A stretch of DNA of 64,000 bases from NCBI GenBank assembly GCA_965243105.1, contig CBDEUC010000003.1, positions 1,922,001-1,986,000 on the forward strand. Direction: 5' to 3'. This DNA comes from WLWS01 sp965243105. GTDB taxonomy: Bacteria > Pseudomonadota > Gammaproteobacteria > Eutrophobiales > Eutrophobiaceae. Below, piece after piece: positions 50,424 through 58,443 of this stretch; position 1 is the first letter of the stretch, and each line of letters begins with the position of its first letter. The position numbers and the translations under genes were made by a program. Below the pieces are notes generated by a model. The model worked only from the letters and a program-made list of their open reading frames with translations, was not told the DNA's origin and ran no database searches.

Positions 50424-51071
50424 TCAGGTGTCCATGGCGATGCGCATAAGCTGCTTGATCATTTCGTCTTCAATACCCGCCTCGTTATCGGCAGTTTTTT
50501 CATCAGCATCGCCAAGCATCAGCATCATGCCCTCGATCATGGCTGAGCTCATGGCTGCGCGTTGCTGAACCTTGCCGGGGCTTAGCTGCGGATTGATCTT
50601 GCGGACAAGGTCAGTAAGGTAATTGATCTGCAGGGCATAGAGCTCGTTGAGCAAAACACCCGAATGCGCATCAGACGACTCCAGCAGGGCCCAGAGCTGG
50701 ATGAAAAAACGCCGCGTCCCCGGGTTTGCAATATCACTCACAAGGTAGCGTAGTACCGCTTCAAAACGGGTAAGGGGATCTTCAGGTAGTTCCGTGAAAA
50801 TCTCTTCGTACTTTTCTTCGTAGCTGGCAGCAATAAATTCCAGCAGGCCATGGATGAGTTCATCCTTGCCAGGAAAGTAGTACTGAAGGTTGCTCAGGTG
50901 GATACCCGCGCGCCCGGCCACGTTCCTCATGGAAAACTGGGTATAGCCGTCTTCCACCAGGATGTCCCTTGCTGCCTGCAGGATTTCATTTACGCGCCGT
51001 TGCCCCTTTGCGCGGATGGCCGTGCCACTGCGTTTTTTTGTTATTTTCTCGATACTTGCGTTAGCACTCAT
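50424..51071 (-). CDS. TetR-family regulator
   Basis: The 215-residue protein has an N-terminal HTH (about 23-70, with AARDILVEDGYTQFSMRNVA and GIHLSNLQYYFPGKDELI) and a C-terminal ligand/dimer domain (from about 80, with RFFIQLWALLESS). It shares a transcript with the GFA gene and is divergent from a Tat-exported flavoprotein gene across 93 bases. It is therefore the probable repressor of that oxidase; no convincing palindrome was found in the gap. Confidence 0.9.
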   Translation of the reverse strand: MSANASIEKITKKRSGTAIRAKGQRRVNEILQAARDILVEDGYTQFSMRNVAGRAGIHLSNLQYYFPGKDELIHGLLEFIAASYEEKYEEIFTELPEDPLTRFEAVLRYLVSDIANPGTRRFFIQLWALLESSDAHSGVLLNELYALQINYLTDLVRKINPQLSPGKVQQRAAMSSAMIEGMMLMLGDADEKTADNEAGIEDEMIKQLMRIAMDT

Positions 51072-51164
51072 GCTTTTCTTAAATCCACTTTACTTTATAT
51101 GTCACCTGACCAATAATAGCAAATATTCTGTCAATTATGCACTTAAACCTGCCGGGGGATCGCC

Positions 51165-53120
51165 ATGGGCAAGAAAAAAAATAACCAACGTGAAGACAAG
51201 TTACTGGGCGTCGATTCTAACATCACTCGCCGTGATTTTATCGGCAGTTCATTGCTGGGTACTGGCGCCGCACTAATGTATGCGAAAGCCCCGGCCTTTA
51301 TCGGCCAGGCCAGCGCGCAAACCATGCCACATCCCCTGACCGGTGTCGGCCCCGACTGGACAGGCCCGGGTGGTATCGGTGATTACGCCAGGGCCAATGG
51401 TAATACCCACGAAGTGATCAATGACGCCCACGGTATTCGTAACGGCACTTATGAAAAGATGTTCAAGGATGCCATCGATTCCAATGAAACCTATGACCTG
51501 GTTGTCGTCGGTGGCGGCTTTTCCGGCCTCAGTACTGCCTACCGCTATCACGAGGACAGGCCCAGGGGTTCTGTACTTGTACTGGATAACCATGCCATTT
51601 TTGGTGGTGAAGCAAAGCAGAATGAATTTGAAGTAGATGGTGTTCACCTTTGGGGTCCCCAGGGATCCAATGGCACGGTGTTCCCACCTAATCGCACCAA
51701 GGCCATAGGCTGGCATCATCGCTACTGGGACAAGCTTGGTCTACCCCAGGATTTCAAGTACCAGGCGGCAAAAAATGTGTCCAGCGACATGACAATACCA
51801 CGTGACGTGTACAGCCCCATGCACATTGCCTGGGAGCAGGCAGATACGGCGTTCTATTATGAAAATCACGGCATGGAGATGAACCCCTGGAACAGTGGCT
51901 TCAGGAATGCGCCTATTTCCGACAAGCTCAAACTTGATTACCTGACAATGGAAAATTATCGAGGAGTGCCTGAGAAAGATCACTGGCACCACTGGCTCGA
52001 CAGCATGACCTACCGCGAGTTTCTCAACAAGCATGTAGGTGTCTCCAGTGACGTCGAGCCATACCTGAATCCTCAAACTGCAGCCATGGGCTGCGGACTC
52101 GGTGCCGATGTTATCTCTGCTTACTCTGCCTATGAATTCATGCAACCTGGCGTTGTTTCCTACAAGCGTCATGCCGGTTTTGAAGACCCGTCCGAGTATG
52201 TTTACCTTGCCAGTTTTCCCGGCGGCAACACCGGCGTGGCACGTCACTTTGTAAAAGCCATGATCCCCAGGGGCATTAAAGGCGGCAATTCACTCAATGA
52301 AGTATTGCATAACCCGGTGGACTGGAAAGAACTGGATCGTTCAGGCCATCCAACACGAATTCGTCTCTCGAGCACAGTTGCCGGCGTGATGCATGATGGT
52401 TCCCCCAACTCGGCGAAAAGTGTATCGGTGATTTATTACCGGGATGGCAAGCTGCACAAGGTCACAGCGAAGCATGTCGTCATGGCCTCCGGTCAATGGG
52501 TTAACCGAAACATCTGCAAGGATCTACCACCAGCACACCAGGAAGCAATGTCGACTTTTCACCATGCACCCATGCATACAGTGAATGTTGCATTACGCAA
52601 CTGGAAATTCCTCGACAAGATGGGCGCCGCTGCCGTGCGCTGGTTTGAAGGCTATGGCTGGTTCTTTAGCCTGAGAAAGCAGTTGATGATAGATGGCAAG
52701 GAACCCATGCCGCTTGATCCAAATAAACCTACTGTGCTGACCATGTATAACTCATTTTGCACACCGGGACTGGCTGTCGATAAGCAGGCCACCGCGGCCC
52801 GAATGCAATTGTTCAGCCTGCCATACGCGGACATTGAACGCGGGGTTCGGGAACAGTTCACGAAGATGTTTTCATCCTATGGTTTTGATGCAAAGCGAGA
52901 CATTGCCGGCATCACTTCAAACCGCTGGGGCCACGCCTACGTGGTTTCACCACCTGGATTCTACTATGGTAAGCACGGTCACCAGTCTGCAAGTGACGTG
53001 ATACGCGAGCCCCATGGAAGAATCGCCTTTGCGCACTCTGAGCTAACCGGTGCCCAGCTCTGGACGACTGCGGCAGAAGAGGGTGAAAGAGCAGCAAAAC
53101 AAGTTCTCGATATGTCGTGA
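51165..53120 (+). CDS. Tat-exported FAD-dependent oxidoreductase, spermidine dehydrogenase-like
   Basis: The 651-residue protein has a twin-arginine signal (TRRDFIGSSL with R22-R23, then a hydrophobic segment to about residue 52) and the FAD motif VVVGGGFSGLSTAYRYHED (about 113-131). The stretch ILDNHAIFGGEAKQNEFEVD and the later AKHVVMASGQWV resemble SpdH-type polyamine dehydrogenases in Pseudomonas; the real substrate is not known. GGGGG precedes the ATG. It is periplasmic. The following small secreted protein overlaps its end. Confidence 0.85.
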   Translation: MGKKKNNQREDKLLGVDSNITRRDFIGSSLLGTGAALMYAKAPAFIGQASAQTMPHPLTGVGPDWTGPGGIGDYARANGNTHEVINDAHGIRNGTYEKMFKDAIDSNETYDLVVVGGGFSGLSTAYRYHEDRPRGSVLVLDNHAIFGGEAKQNEFEVDGVHLWGPQGSNGTVFPPNRTKAIGWHHRYWDKLGLPQDFKYQAAKNVSSDMTIPRDVYSPMHIAWEQADTAFYYENHGMEMNPWNSGFRNAPISDKLKLDYLTMENYRGVPEKDHWHHWLDSMTYREFLNKHVGVSSDVEPYLNPQTAAMGCGLGADVISAYSAYEFMQPGVVSYKRHAGFEDPSEYVYLASFPGGNTGVARHFVKAMIPRGIKGGNSLNEVLHNPVDWKELDRSGHPTRIRLSSTVAGVMHDGSPNSAKSVSVIYYRDGKLHKVTAKHVVMASGQWVNRNICKDLPPAHQEAMSTFHHAPMHTVNVALRNWKFLDKMGAAAVRWFEGYGWFFSLRKQLMIDGKEPMPLDPNKPTVLTMYNSFCTPGLAVDKQATAARMQLFSLPYADIERGVREQFTKMFSSYGFDAKRDIAGITSNRWGHAYVVSPPGFYYGKHGHQSASDVIREPHGRIAFAHSELTGAQLWTTAAEEGERAAKQVLDMS

Positions 53121-53137
53121 GAAAAAGGAGAAAAGTC

Positions 53138-53617
53138 ATGCTAAATAAATTCAGGATATTGCTTGTACTCATATTACTAACCCAGGTTGGCGTGGTTTCT
53201 GCCGCTGACAGGAAACTGGAGGCCTTTAAAAAAGCCATAAGGGCCAAGTACGATTTGAAGGAACAGGCATTTGCTGACAATAACCCGAAACCTATCCTGG
53301 AAAAATTTTATACAGCAGATGTGCTCTCCGTTGGACCGGATGGCGTGTCCCATGAGGGCACGGAAGGTATTCGGCCGGTTTACGAAAACCCGGACATCAT
53401 CAGTGGCAAGGTATATATCGAATCCTACAAGACCCAGGTGAGTGGCAATTCAGGATGGGACTGGGTCAATTTTCACGTGCACCCGGCAGACCCGGCCATG
53501 GCGCCCTTTACCTTTAAGATGCTTTTTCTCTGGGAAAAAATTAAGGGTGAATGGATGAGCCAGGGCGAGATGTATGTTGTCGGGGAGTTTGATACTTCGG
53601 TCTCGCCCCGGCATTAA
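53138..53617 (+). CDS. Small secreted SnoaL/DUF4440-like protein
   Basis: About 159 residues from the ATG at 53138, which has AAGGAG upstream; the outer start overlaps the flavoprotein gene. A signal peptide (FRILLVLILLTQVGVVSAAD) is followed by an NTF2-like domain (AIRAKYDLKEQAFADNNPKP, FYTADVLSVGPDG, ETYKTQVS-type strands). It probably folds in the periplasm and may serve as partner or chaperone of the flavoprotein. The same fold type occurs cytoplasmically at 2715. The gene is convergent with the MerR gene. Confidence 0.72.
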   Translation: MLNKFRILLVLILLTQVGVVSAADRKLEAFKKAIRAKYDLKEQAFADNNPKPILEKFYTADVLSVGPDGVSHEGTEGIRPVYENPDIISGKVYIESYKTQVSGNSGWDWVNFHVHPADPAMAPFTFKMLFLWEKIKGEWMSQGEMYVVGEFDTSVSPRH

Positions 53618-53620
53618 TCG

Positions 53621-54604
53621 TCAGGCCAGTGTAAGCCCTTCGGCCTCCACAACCTTGTGGAGGGCTTTTTCCAGTATGCCCCTGGCGTGACCTGATACCC
53701 GGTAAAGCTCGTTGTGTAATGCAGCGTCTTCCTCATTCCTGTTTTCGCAATCGGCGCTGTAGAGTTCAAACCGACTCAGGTTCAGGATGAGATCAGCCAG
53801 GTGTTGTGGACATTCACACTTGATTGGGCTTTCGGTTGAAGACAGGAGCGCCAGGTCCTCATTACTAAAGCTCACCCTGGGTGGTTCGTTTTGAAGATCC
53901 AGCAATTCTGCTGCAGTCTCCGGTCCGTCAATGTTTACCTCGTAGCTGGAAAGAATACTCTCTACCAGTGCAGCCGTTTTTAGTGGCGCACGTCTCAAGA
54001 CAAAACCCTGTTTTTCAAGCCTGGCCAGGATACTACTGCTGCTATAGGCATAAATCACGATACAACTGCTGGCCCTGGAACGTCGATAATAATCGACGAT
54101 TTCATTTACCGTGTCCTTGTGCAAGCTTGCATACTCGAGCACAAGGACATCTGTGTCCCCGCTGTCGATTGCTTCTGCGGCCGAGCTTGCAGAACTGTAA
54201 AGCCCTCTTAATTCGATCCTCGGGTCTGATACCACATCGTGCTTCAGGGTGACGGACAATACCTCACCACAAGCCAGCAAACGCAGTGGGCGATCAACTG
54301 ATTCCGCCTTGCCTGAACTGATACCATGCAGGGCCAGCAAGTCGTTAAGTTCCTCTACATTGCAAGCGGCAACGTTGCTGATGGCGTGCCCTCGGTCTAC
54401 CAGCTGCTTGATAAGGCCAAGTTTCTGAACATCGTCCCGGCTGTACACGCGCCCGGCGCTGCCACTCCTGCCCGGGCTAACCAGCTCGTATCGTCTCTCC
54501 CAGGCTCGAAGCGTGTCTGTAGGAATGCCGGTTATCCTTGAAACTGCACTGATCCGCATGCCTTGTTCATCTTTTGTCATACCTTTATCACTTGAATTTG
54601 TCAT
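53621..54604 (-). CDS. MerR-family regulator with degenerate B12-binding-like domain
   Basis: The 327-residue protein has an N-terminal MerR HTH (about 17-85, with ISAVSRITGIPTDTLRAWER and SGSAGRVYSRDDVQKLGL) and a C-terminal Rossmann-like domain (from about 105, with LLACGEVLSVTLKHDVVSDP and VLVLEYASLHKDTVNEIVDY) that looks like the cobalamin domain of CarH/LitR. The B12 ligand motif DxHxxG and the helical W-x9-E-H bundle are absent, so photosensing by cobalamin is unlikely. It faces a small lipoprotein gene across a region with a fine promoter and inverted repeat. Confidence 0.87.
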   Translation of the reverse strand: MTNSSDKGMTKDEQGMRISAVSRITGIPTDTLRAWERRYELVSPGRSGSAGRVYSRDDVQKLGLIKQLVDRGHAISNVAACNVEELNDLLALHGISSGKAESVDRPLRLLACGEVLSVTLKHDVVSDPRIELRGLYSSASSAAEAIDSGDTDVLVLEYASLHKDTVNEIVDYYRRSRASSCIVIYAYSSSSILARLEKQGFVLRRAPLKTAALVESILSSYEVNIDGPETAAELLDLQNEPPRVSFSNEDLALLSSTESPIKCECPQHLADLILNLSRFELYSADCENRNEEDAALHNELYRVSGHARGILEKALHKVVEAEGLTLA

Positions 54605-54720
54605 ACATAAATCCTGTCATGGTCTCGCCCGGGGAGACCGATAATTTAAAAAATATAATTAAAACAATTATTTAAAAAATTTTGCGCCTGGTAAACCATA
54701 CCAGTTCGGAATCCGGAGGA

Positions 54721-54779
54721 TTGTACAGTGCAAATACTTGACAATCAATTTTAGATTGAATATATTTTGCACTATACAA
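54721..54779. promoter_or_regulatory. Promoter flanked by a long inverted repeat (MerR target)
   Basis: TTGACA (54738-54743), 17 bases, TATATT (54761-54766) is a strong sigma70 promoter pointing to the 54807 gene. Arms TTGTACAGTGCAAA (54721-54734) and TTTGCACTATACAA (54766-54779) are reverse complements with one mismatch and bracket it; the spacer also contains TCAAT-TTTAG-ATTGA. TGTACA half-sites are described for CarH/LitR-class MerR proteins (from memory). Repression by occluding both ends is likely (inference). Confidence 0.75.
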
Positions 54780-54806
54780 ACATTAGACAATTTAGGAAGA
54801 CGAAGT

Positions 54807-55109
54807 ATGAAAACAAGAGCTGTAACTCTCATGCCGCGACGCGAAGGCTACCTGCTGGCGCTTTTACTTGGTGCCTGCAGCCTCGCTGCAGTGGGTGACG
54901 CCAGTGGCGTACTCACAAACCTGAACACCGAGCAGAACCTTCAGCAAATGATGCTGAGGGACGTTCATGCTGAAGCTCAGAAAAACGTGGACCAGCTATT
55001 TCGAGCCGGCCAGGCACTGGGCGCCAGTGAGAAAGGGCGTGGTTCGGAAACCTCCAGGCAACTGAGTGAATTGAGTGCTACCGGCGGCGAATCAAAGCTG
55101 GCCCGCTAA
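54807..55109 (+). CDS. Small putative lipoprotein
   Basis: The 100-residue product (ATG at 54807) has a basic N-region and a hydrophobic stretch ending LLLGAC, a plausible lipobox, then a charged helix-rich tail (NTEQNLQQMMLRDVHAEAQK). The promoter at 54738-54766 leads into it, and the FAD oxidase gene follows 44 bases downstream, so it heads a small operon under the divergent MerR protein. No homologue is recognised. Confidence 0.68.
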   Translation: MKTRAVTLMPRREGYLLALLLGACSLAAVGDASGVLTNLNTEQNLQQMMLRDVHAEAQKNVDQLFRAGQALGASEKGRGSETSRQLSELSATGGESKLAR

Positions 55110-55153
55110 GTGACGAAAAACACGAGCTGACATAAACGGGGGAATACCGGGCC

Positions 55154-56401
55154 ATGAAACACGAACACTTTCACACCATTGTCATCGGTGCAGGCCTGCT
55201 TGGCTGTGCCACTGCAATATCAGTTAAACGCCGTCTCGGATCAAAAGGCCGGGTAATGCTCATTGACAAGAGCTCACTCCTGTCGGGAATCTCGCGAGAG
55301 CACAGCGGCATCATCAGGGCTGTAAATTCCCATGCGGAGTCAGCCAGTATGGCGAGAAGTGCGATAGCACTATGGACCCGGCTTGAAAAGGAATGGGGTC
55401 AGGGTCTTCCACTTTCCCGCTGTGGAAGCATATGGATTACTCCGCAAGATGAAGGACCCAGGTGGTCTGACCTTGAGTCAAGCCTGGGTTCGCAAGGTAT
55501 CGATTTCTTTGAGATCAGTCACAGGGAAGTGCACCGGCTGGGAAACAGGAAGCTTCGCCTTGAAGCTGGCGAGCGGGTTTATTACGAACCCAATGCCCTC
55601 GCTATCAAGCCCGATGATCTTGCCCGTACTGTGATTGAAAGTATCCAAAGCTGCGGCGTGGACACAAGGGAACACTGCGAGGTGCAGGGATTTCTCAGCG
55701 ACGGTGAAGACGCCATCCACACGGTATTGACCAGCCAGGGTAGTTTTCACTGTGAAAACGTAGTTAATGCCTGCGGCCCCTGGTCACAGCACTTACTCAG
55801 GCAATTCGACATCGCAGTACCGGTGAGACTTGAACAGGTACTGGTCGGCAACTGGAAGGTGCCCGGTCTGCAACTTGCTGATGATGAACCGCTGATTGCT
55901 GACATGACAAGCGGGCACTATTTTCGCGCCTGGGCAGACGGAGAGGTTCACATGCACAGTCGTCGCAGGGTGGAGAGCAGCTTTATCAGCAACAAGTTTA
56001 ACGTGGCGGCAAAGCAGCCAGAGGAAGTACTGAATTCACGTACCGACGAAAGTGCACAGCTTGAGCGAGATGTGCGAGCTTATTCGCGAAAAATACAGGG
56101 TCGTTTTGATGTTGAGGGCGAAGGCATAAGCTGTTCACGTGCTGGCTACCGCTATTTCGATATCACACCTGACCATCGCTTCATCCTCGGTAGCGACAAC
56201 ACCATTCAAAACCTCTATCACTGTGTAGGAGCGGGTCAGGCCATGAAGTATGCCCCCATCTTCGGCCAACTCCTCGCGAAGGAAATATGTGGAGAGAGTA
56301 TGTCCAGCCGATTCCACGAGGATTTTTCCATAGCAAGATTTGAAAAGTCTCATAGCGAGACAAAACAATGGCTCCCCCAACTTCAGGCAGCAACTGCCTG
56401 A
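55154..56401 (+). CDS. FAD-dependent oxidoreductase, DAO/glycine-oxidase family
   Basis: The 415-residue flavoenzyme starts with FHTIVIGAGLLGCATAISV, the dinucleotide-binding motif, and continues with LIDKSSLLSGISREHSGIIR, a DAO-type region. The C-terminal FILGSDNTIQNLYHCVGAGQ is typical of sarcosine oxidase / dimethylglycine-dehydrogenase-like proteins. The substrate is probably a secondary or N-methylated amine; the neighbouring Rieske oxygenase of the quaternary-amine type supports that (inference). A terminator follows at 56463. Confidence 0.85.
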   Translation: MKHEHFHTIVIGAGLLGCATAISVKRRLGSKGRVMLIDKSSLLSGISREHSGIIRAVNSHAESASMARSAIALWTRLEKEWGQGLPLSRCGSIWITPQDEGPRWSDLESSLGSQGIDFFEISHREVHRLGNRKLRLEAGERVYYEPNALAIKPDDLARTVIESIQSCGVDTREHCEVQGFLSDGEDAIHTVLTSQGSFHCENVVNACGPWSQHLLRQFDIAVPVRLEQVLVGNWKVPGLQLADDEPLIADMTSGHYFRAWADGEVHMHSRRRVESSFISNKFNVAAKQPEEVLNSRTDESAQLERDVRAYSRKIQGRFDVEGEGISCSRAGYRYFDITPDHRFILGSDNTIQNLYHCVGAGQAMKYAPIFGQLLAKEICGESMSSRFHEDFSIARFEKSHSETKQWLPQLQAATA

Positions 56402-56462
56402 TGAGAACCATGGATGAAAGGTTAGTTATTCTTCAACCTGCTAGCTTTTCTTTCATGCCTTT

Positions 56463-56502
56463 GACCAGGATCTTTACACATGGAGATTCTGGTCTTTTTT
56501 TT
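56463..56502 (+). terminator. Rho-independent terminator after the DAO-family gene
   Basis: GACCAGGATCT, a ten-base loop, AGATTCTGGTC (one G:U pair), then eight T. It is 61 bases after the oxidase stop codon. Confidence 0.85.
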
Positions 56503-56537
56503 ATAAAGCATAGTACCTTCACCCCGCTTTTAACAAG

Positions 56538-56553
56538 ATAAGTATTTACTTAT
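56538..56553. promoter_or_regulatory. TetR operator at the TetR gene (site 1)
   Basis: ATAAGTA-TT-TACTTAT is a palindrome 55 bases before the TetR ATG. The half-site AAGTA and the two-base spacer are shared with the 59718 palindrome near the Rieske oxygenase gene, about 3.2 kb away, which points to one regulator. Confidence 0.65.
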
Positions 56554-56607
56554 TTTTTTCACTGGCGTTTAATGCTGGACATCACTTGTAGCAATTAAAC
56601 ATCCTCA

Positions 56608-57243
56608 ATGAAGGATAAAAAACCTACTATCCTGGAGCTTAGAAAGGAGCCAAAGCAGGCCCGTGCCCGGCAGACAAGGGAAAAAATACTCCTGGCCACT
56701 GCCAGCCTCCTGGAAGAAACAGGCCTTGAAGGCATTAACACAAACATCATTGCGAAGCAGGCAGGTGTCAATATCAGTGCGGTTTACAAGTACTTTCCCA
56801 ACAAGTACGCGATACTCTCGACCCTTGCTGTTCGACTGAATGACAAGCAAACTGCTTTAACCCTGGAATACCTGGATGGAATCGATGCCGGCACAGCCTG
56901 GCAGGAGATTGTACGTGGCATGGTCGATACCATGGTGGAAGGGACACGCAGGGAGAAAGGCTTAATCGCACTGCAAAGTGCCATGCTGGCCGCGCCGGAA
57001 CTAAAAGCCATGTACAGGCAATCCAACGACGAAGTGGCAAAAGTATTCATTCAGGCTTTTGAAAAAAGTGGTATCAGTTTGCCGGCCAGCAAAAAGAAGC
57101 TGATCGGAAGTTGTATTGGAGAAATCGTGCCGGCGATGCTGGATTTTTCCGTCTCCAGGGGGAAACGTTTTGACCCAAAGATTATCGAGGAATTAAAGCG
57201 TATGCACATAGGGTATATATCTACTTACCTGGACGAAGCCTGA
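56608..57243 (+). CDS. TetR-family regulator of the MFS/Rieske module
   Basis: The 211-residue protein has the HTH (about 20-70, with ATASLLEETGLEGINTNIIA and QAGVNISAVYKYFPNKYAIL) and a TetR C-terminal domain. The MFS gene begins two bases after its TGA, so it is co-transcribed. A palindromic operator sits in its own leader, suggesting autoregulation, and a matching one before the Rieske oxygenase gene. The ligand is likely the amine-type substrate of that enzyme (inference). Confidence 0.92.
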   Translation: MKDKKPTILELRKEPKQARARQTREKILLATASLLEETGLEGINTNIIAKQAGVNISAVYKYFPNKYAILSTLAVRLNDKQTALTLEYLDGIDAGTAWQEIVRGMVDTMVEGTRREKGLIALQSAMLAAPELKAMYRQSNDEVAKVFIQAFEKSGISLPASKKKLIGSCIGEIVPAMLDFSVSRGKRFDPKIIEELKRMHIGYISTYLDEA

Positions 57244-57244
57244 T

Positions 57245-58405
57245 ATGCAACAAGGTCACCTCATCGCTGCCAGTAAGTGGAATATTGCTGCAATTGGCGT
57301 GGGTTTGTTTGCCGGTAGCCTTGGTATCTACATGGTACCGCTGCAAATCGGTGCACTTATCGAAGGGGCGGGTCTTGCTGAATCCCGAGCAGGTTTACTT
57401 GGAGCGGTCGAAGTCGCTGCCATGTCCTTGACAGCCATTATTATCTCCCCATTACTGTCAAGCTGGTCGCGCTCGCGTACCGCGTTGCTGGGTGTCTTGT
57501 TTGCAGCTGCCTGTGAATTGATGACTGCTTTTACACAGGAAATGACAATGTTACTGCCGTTGAGGATTGCAGTGGGTATTGGATGCGGCTGCGCTTTCGC
57601 CGGTGCCTGCTCCAGCGCAGCGTCAAGCACTGAACCCGACCGAAATTTTGGTATAGGCCAGGGCATCATGAACAGTATTTTCTTCGTGCTTTTCCTGGTA
57701 GTTCCCTATTCCATGACTTACGGAATTCACCGGGGGCTATTTCTAAGCCTGATGTTGATATTACTGCTGACCTTGCCCATGTATCGGTACTTTATTAACG
57801 CCGCGGGGAACAACGATGGAGGGATTAGCGGAGAGACATCAATCAAGTGGTCGCTGGCCAGTCTTCATATACTTGGCACGATACTGGTAAACGTGGGGCT
57901 TGGCGCACTATGGGCTTTTGTTGAACGCATGGGTACGCAAAACGTGGGGCTGTCTGTTGAAGGGATGGGGCGGGTGTTGTCCATGGCCACGTTATTCATG
58001 GTATCCGGTTCGCTTTTTGCGGCGTGGCTGGGTACTCGTCTTGGACGGGCCATTCCCCTTGCGACCGCGTCTGTCGTTTGTGCAATTGCTGCGGTAATAG
58101 TAACGAAGGCAACGACAGTAGAATTATTTGCCGCAGGCCTGTTTACCTACAACTTTTTTTATCTTTTTATCGGCCCCTACATTATTGCAGGAACGGCATC
58201 AGCCCTGGATCCCAGCGGACGCCTGGCGGCAGCCATGGGCGGTGTGATGTTTCTTTCCTATTCCGTGGGGATCGGCACCGGCGGATTTATTGCAGAGCTG
58301 GTGTCCCTCTCCGGCATAGGCTACCTGGCGCTGGTGTCCTGCCTGCTGGCGGCGCCTCTTTTTGTTTTTGTCAGTATGCGCCTGGAACAAGGAAGCAGTA
58401 ATTGA
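57245..58405 (+). CDS. MFS transporter
   Basis: The 386-residue membrane protein has about twelve helices, beginning with IAAIGVGLFAGSLGIYMVPL and including FAGACSSAASSTEPDRNFGIGQ after helix 5. The subfamily is unclear; the sequence is MFS_1-like. It is translationally coupled to the TetR gene and convergent with the Rieske gene, so substrate uptake or export for that enzyme is likely. Confidence 0.86.
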   Translation: MQQGHLIAASKWNIAAIGVGLFAGSLGIYMVPLQIGALIEGAGLAESRAGLLGAVEVAAMSLTAIIISPLLSSWSRSRTALLGVLFAAACELMTAFTQEMTMLLPLRIAVGIGCGCAFAGACSSAASSTEPDRNFGIGQGIMNSIFFVLFLVVPYSMTYGIHRGLFLSLMLILLLTLPMYRYFINAAGNNDGGISGETSIKWSLASLHILGTILVNVGLGALWAFVERMGTQNVGLSVEGMGRVLSMATLFMVSGSLFAAWLGTRLGRAIPLATASVVCAIAAVIVTKATTVELFAAGLFTYNFFYLFIGPYIIAGTASALDPSGRLAAAMGGVMFLSYSVGIGTGGFIAELVSLSGIGYLALVSCLLAAPLFVFVSMRLEQGSSN

Positions 58406-58443
58406 TTAGCCGATGTTTCCAGGCGTAATGAGTTTCTCTTCTT

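Noticed and set aside
53621..54604. A light-sensing CarH/LitR cobalamin regulator
   Set aside because: The DxHxxG and Trp/Glu-His B12 motifs are not present, so B12 binding is not supported.
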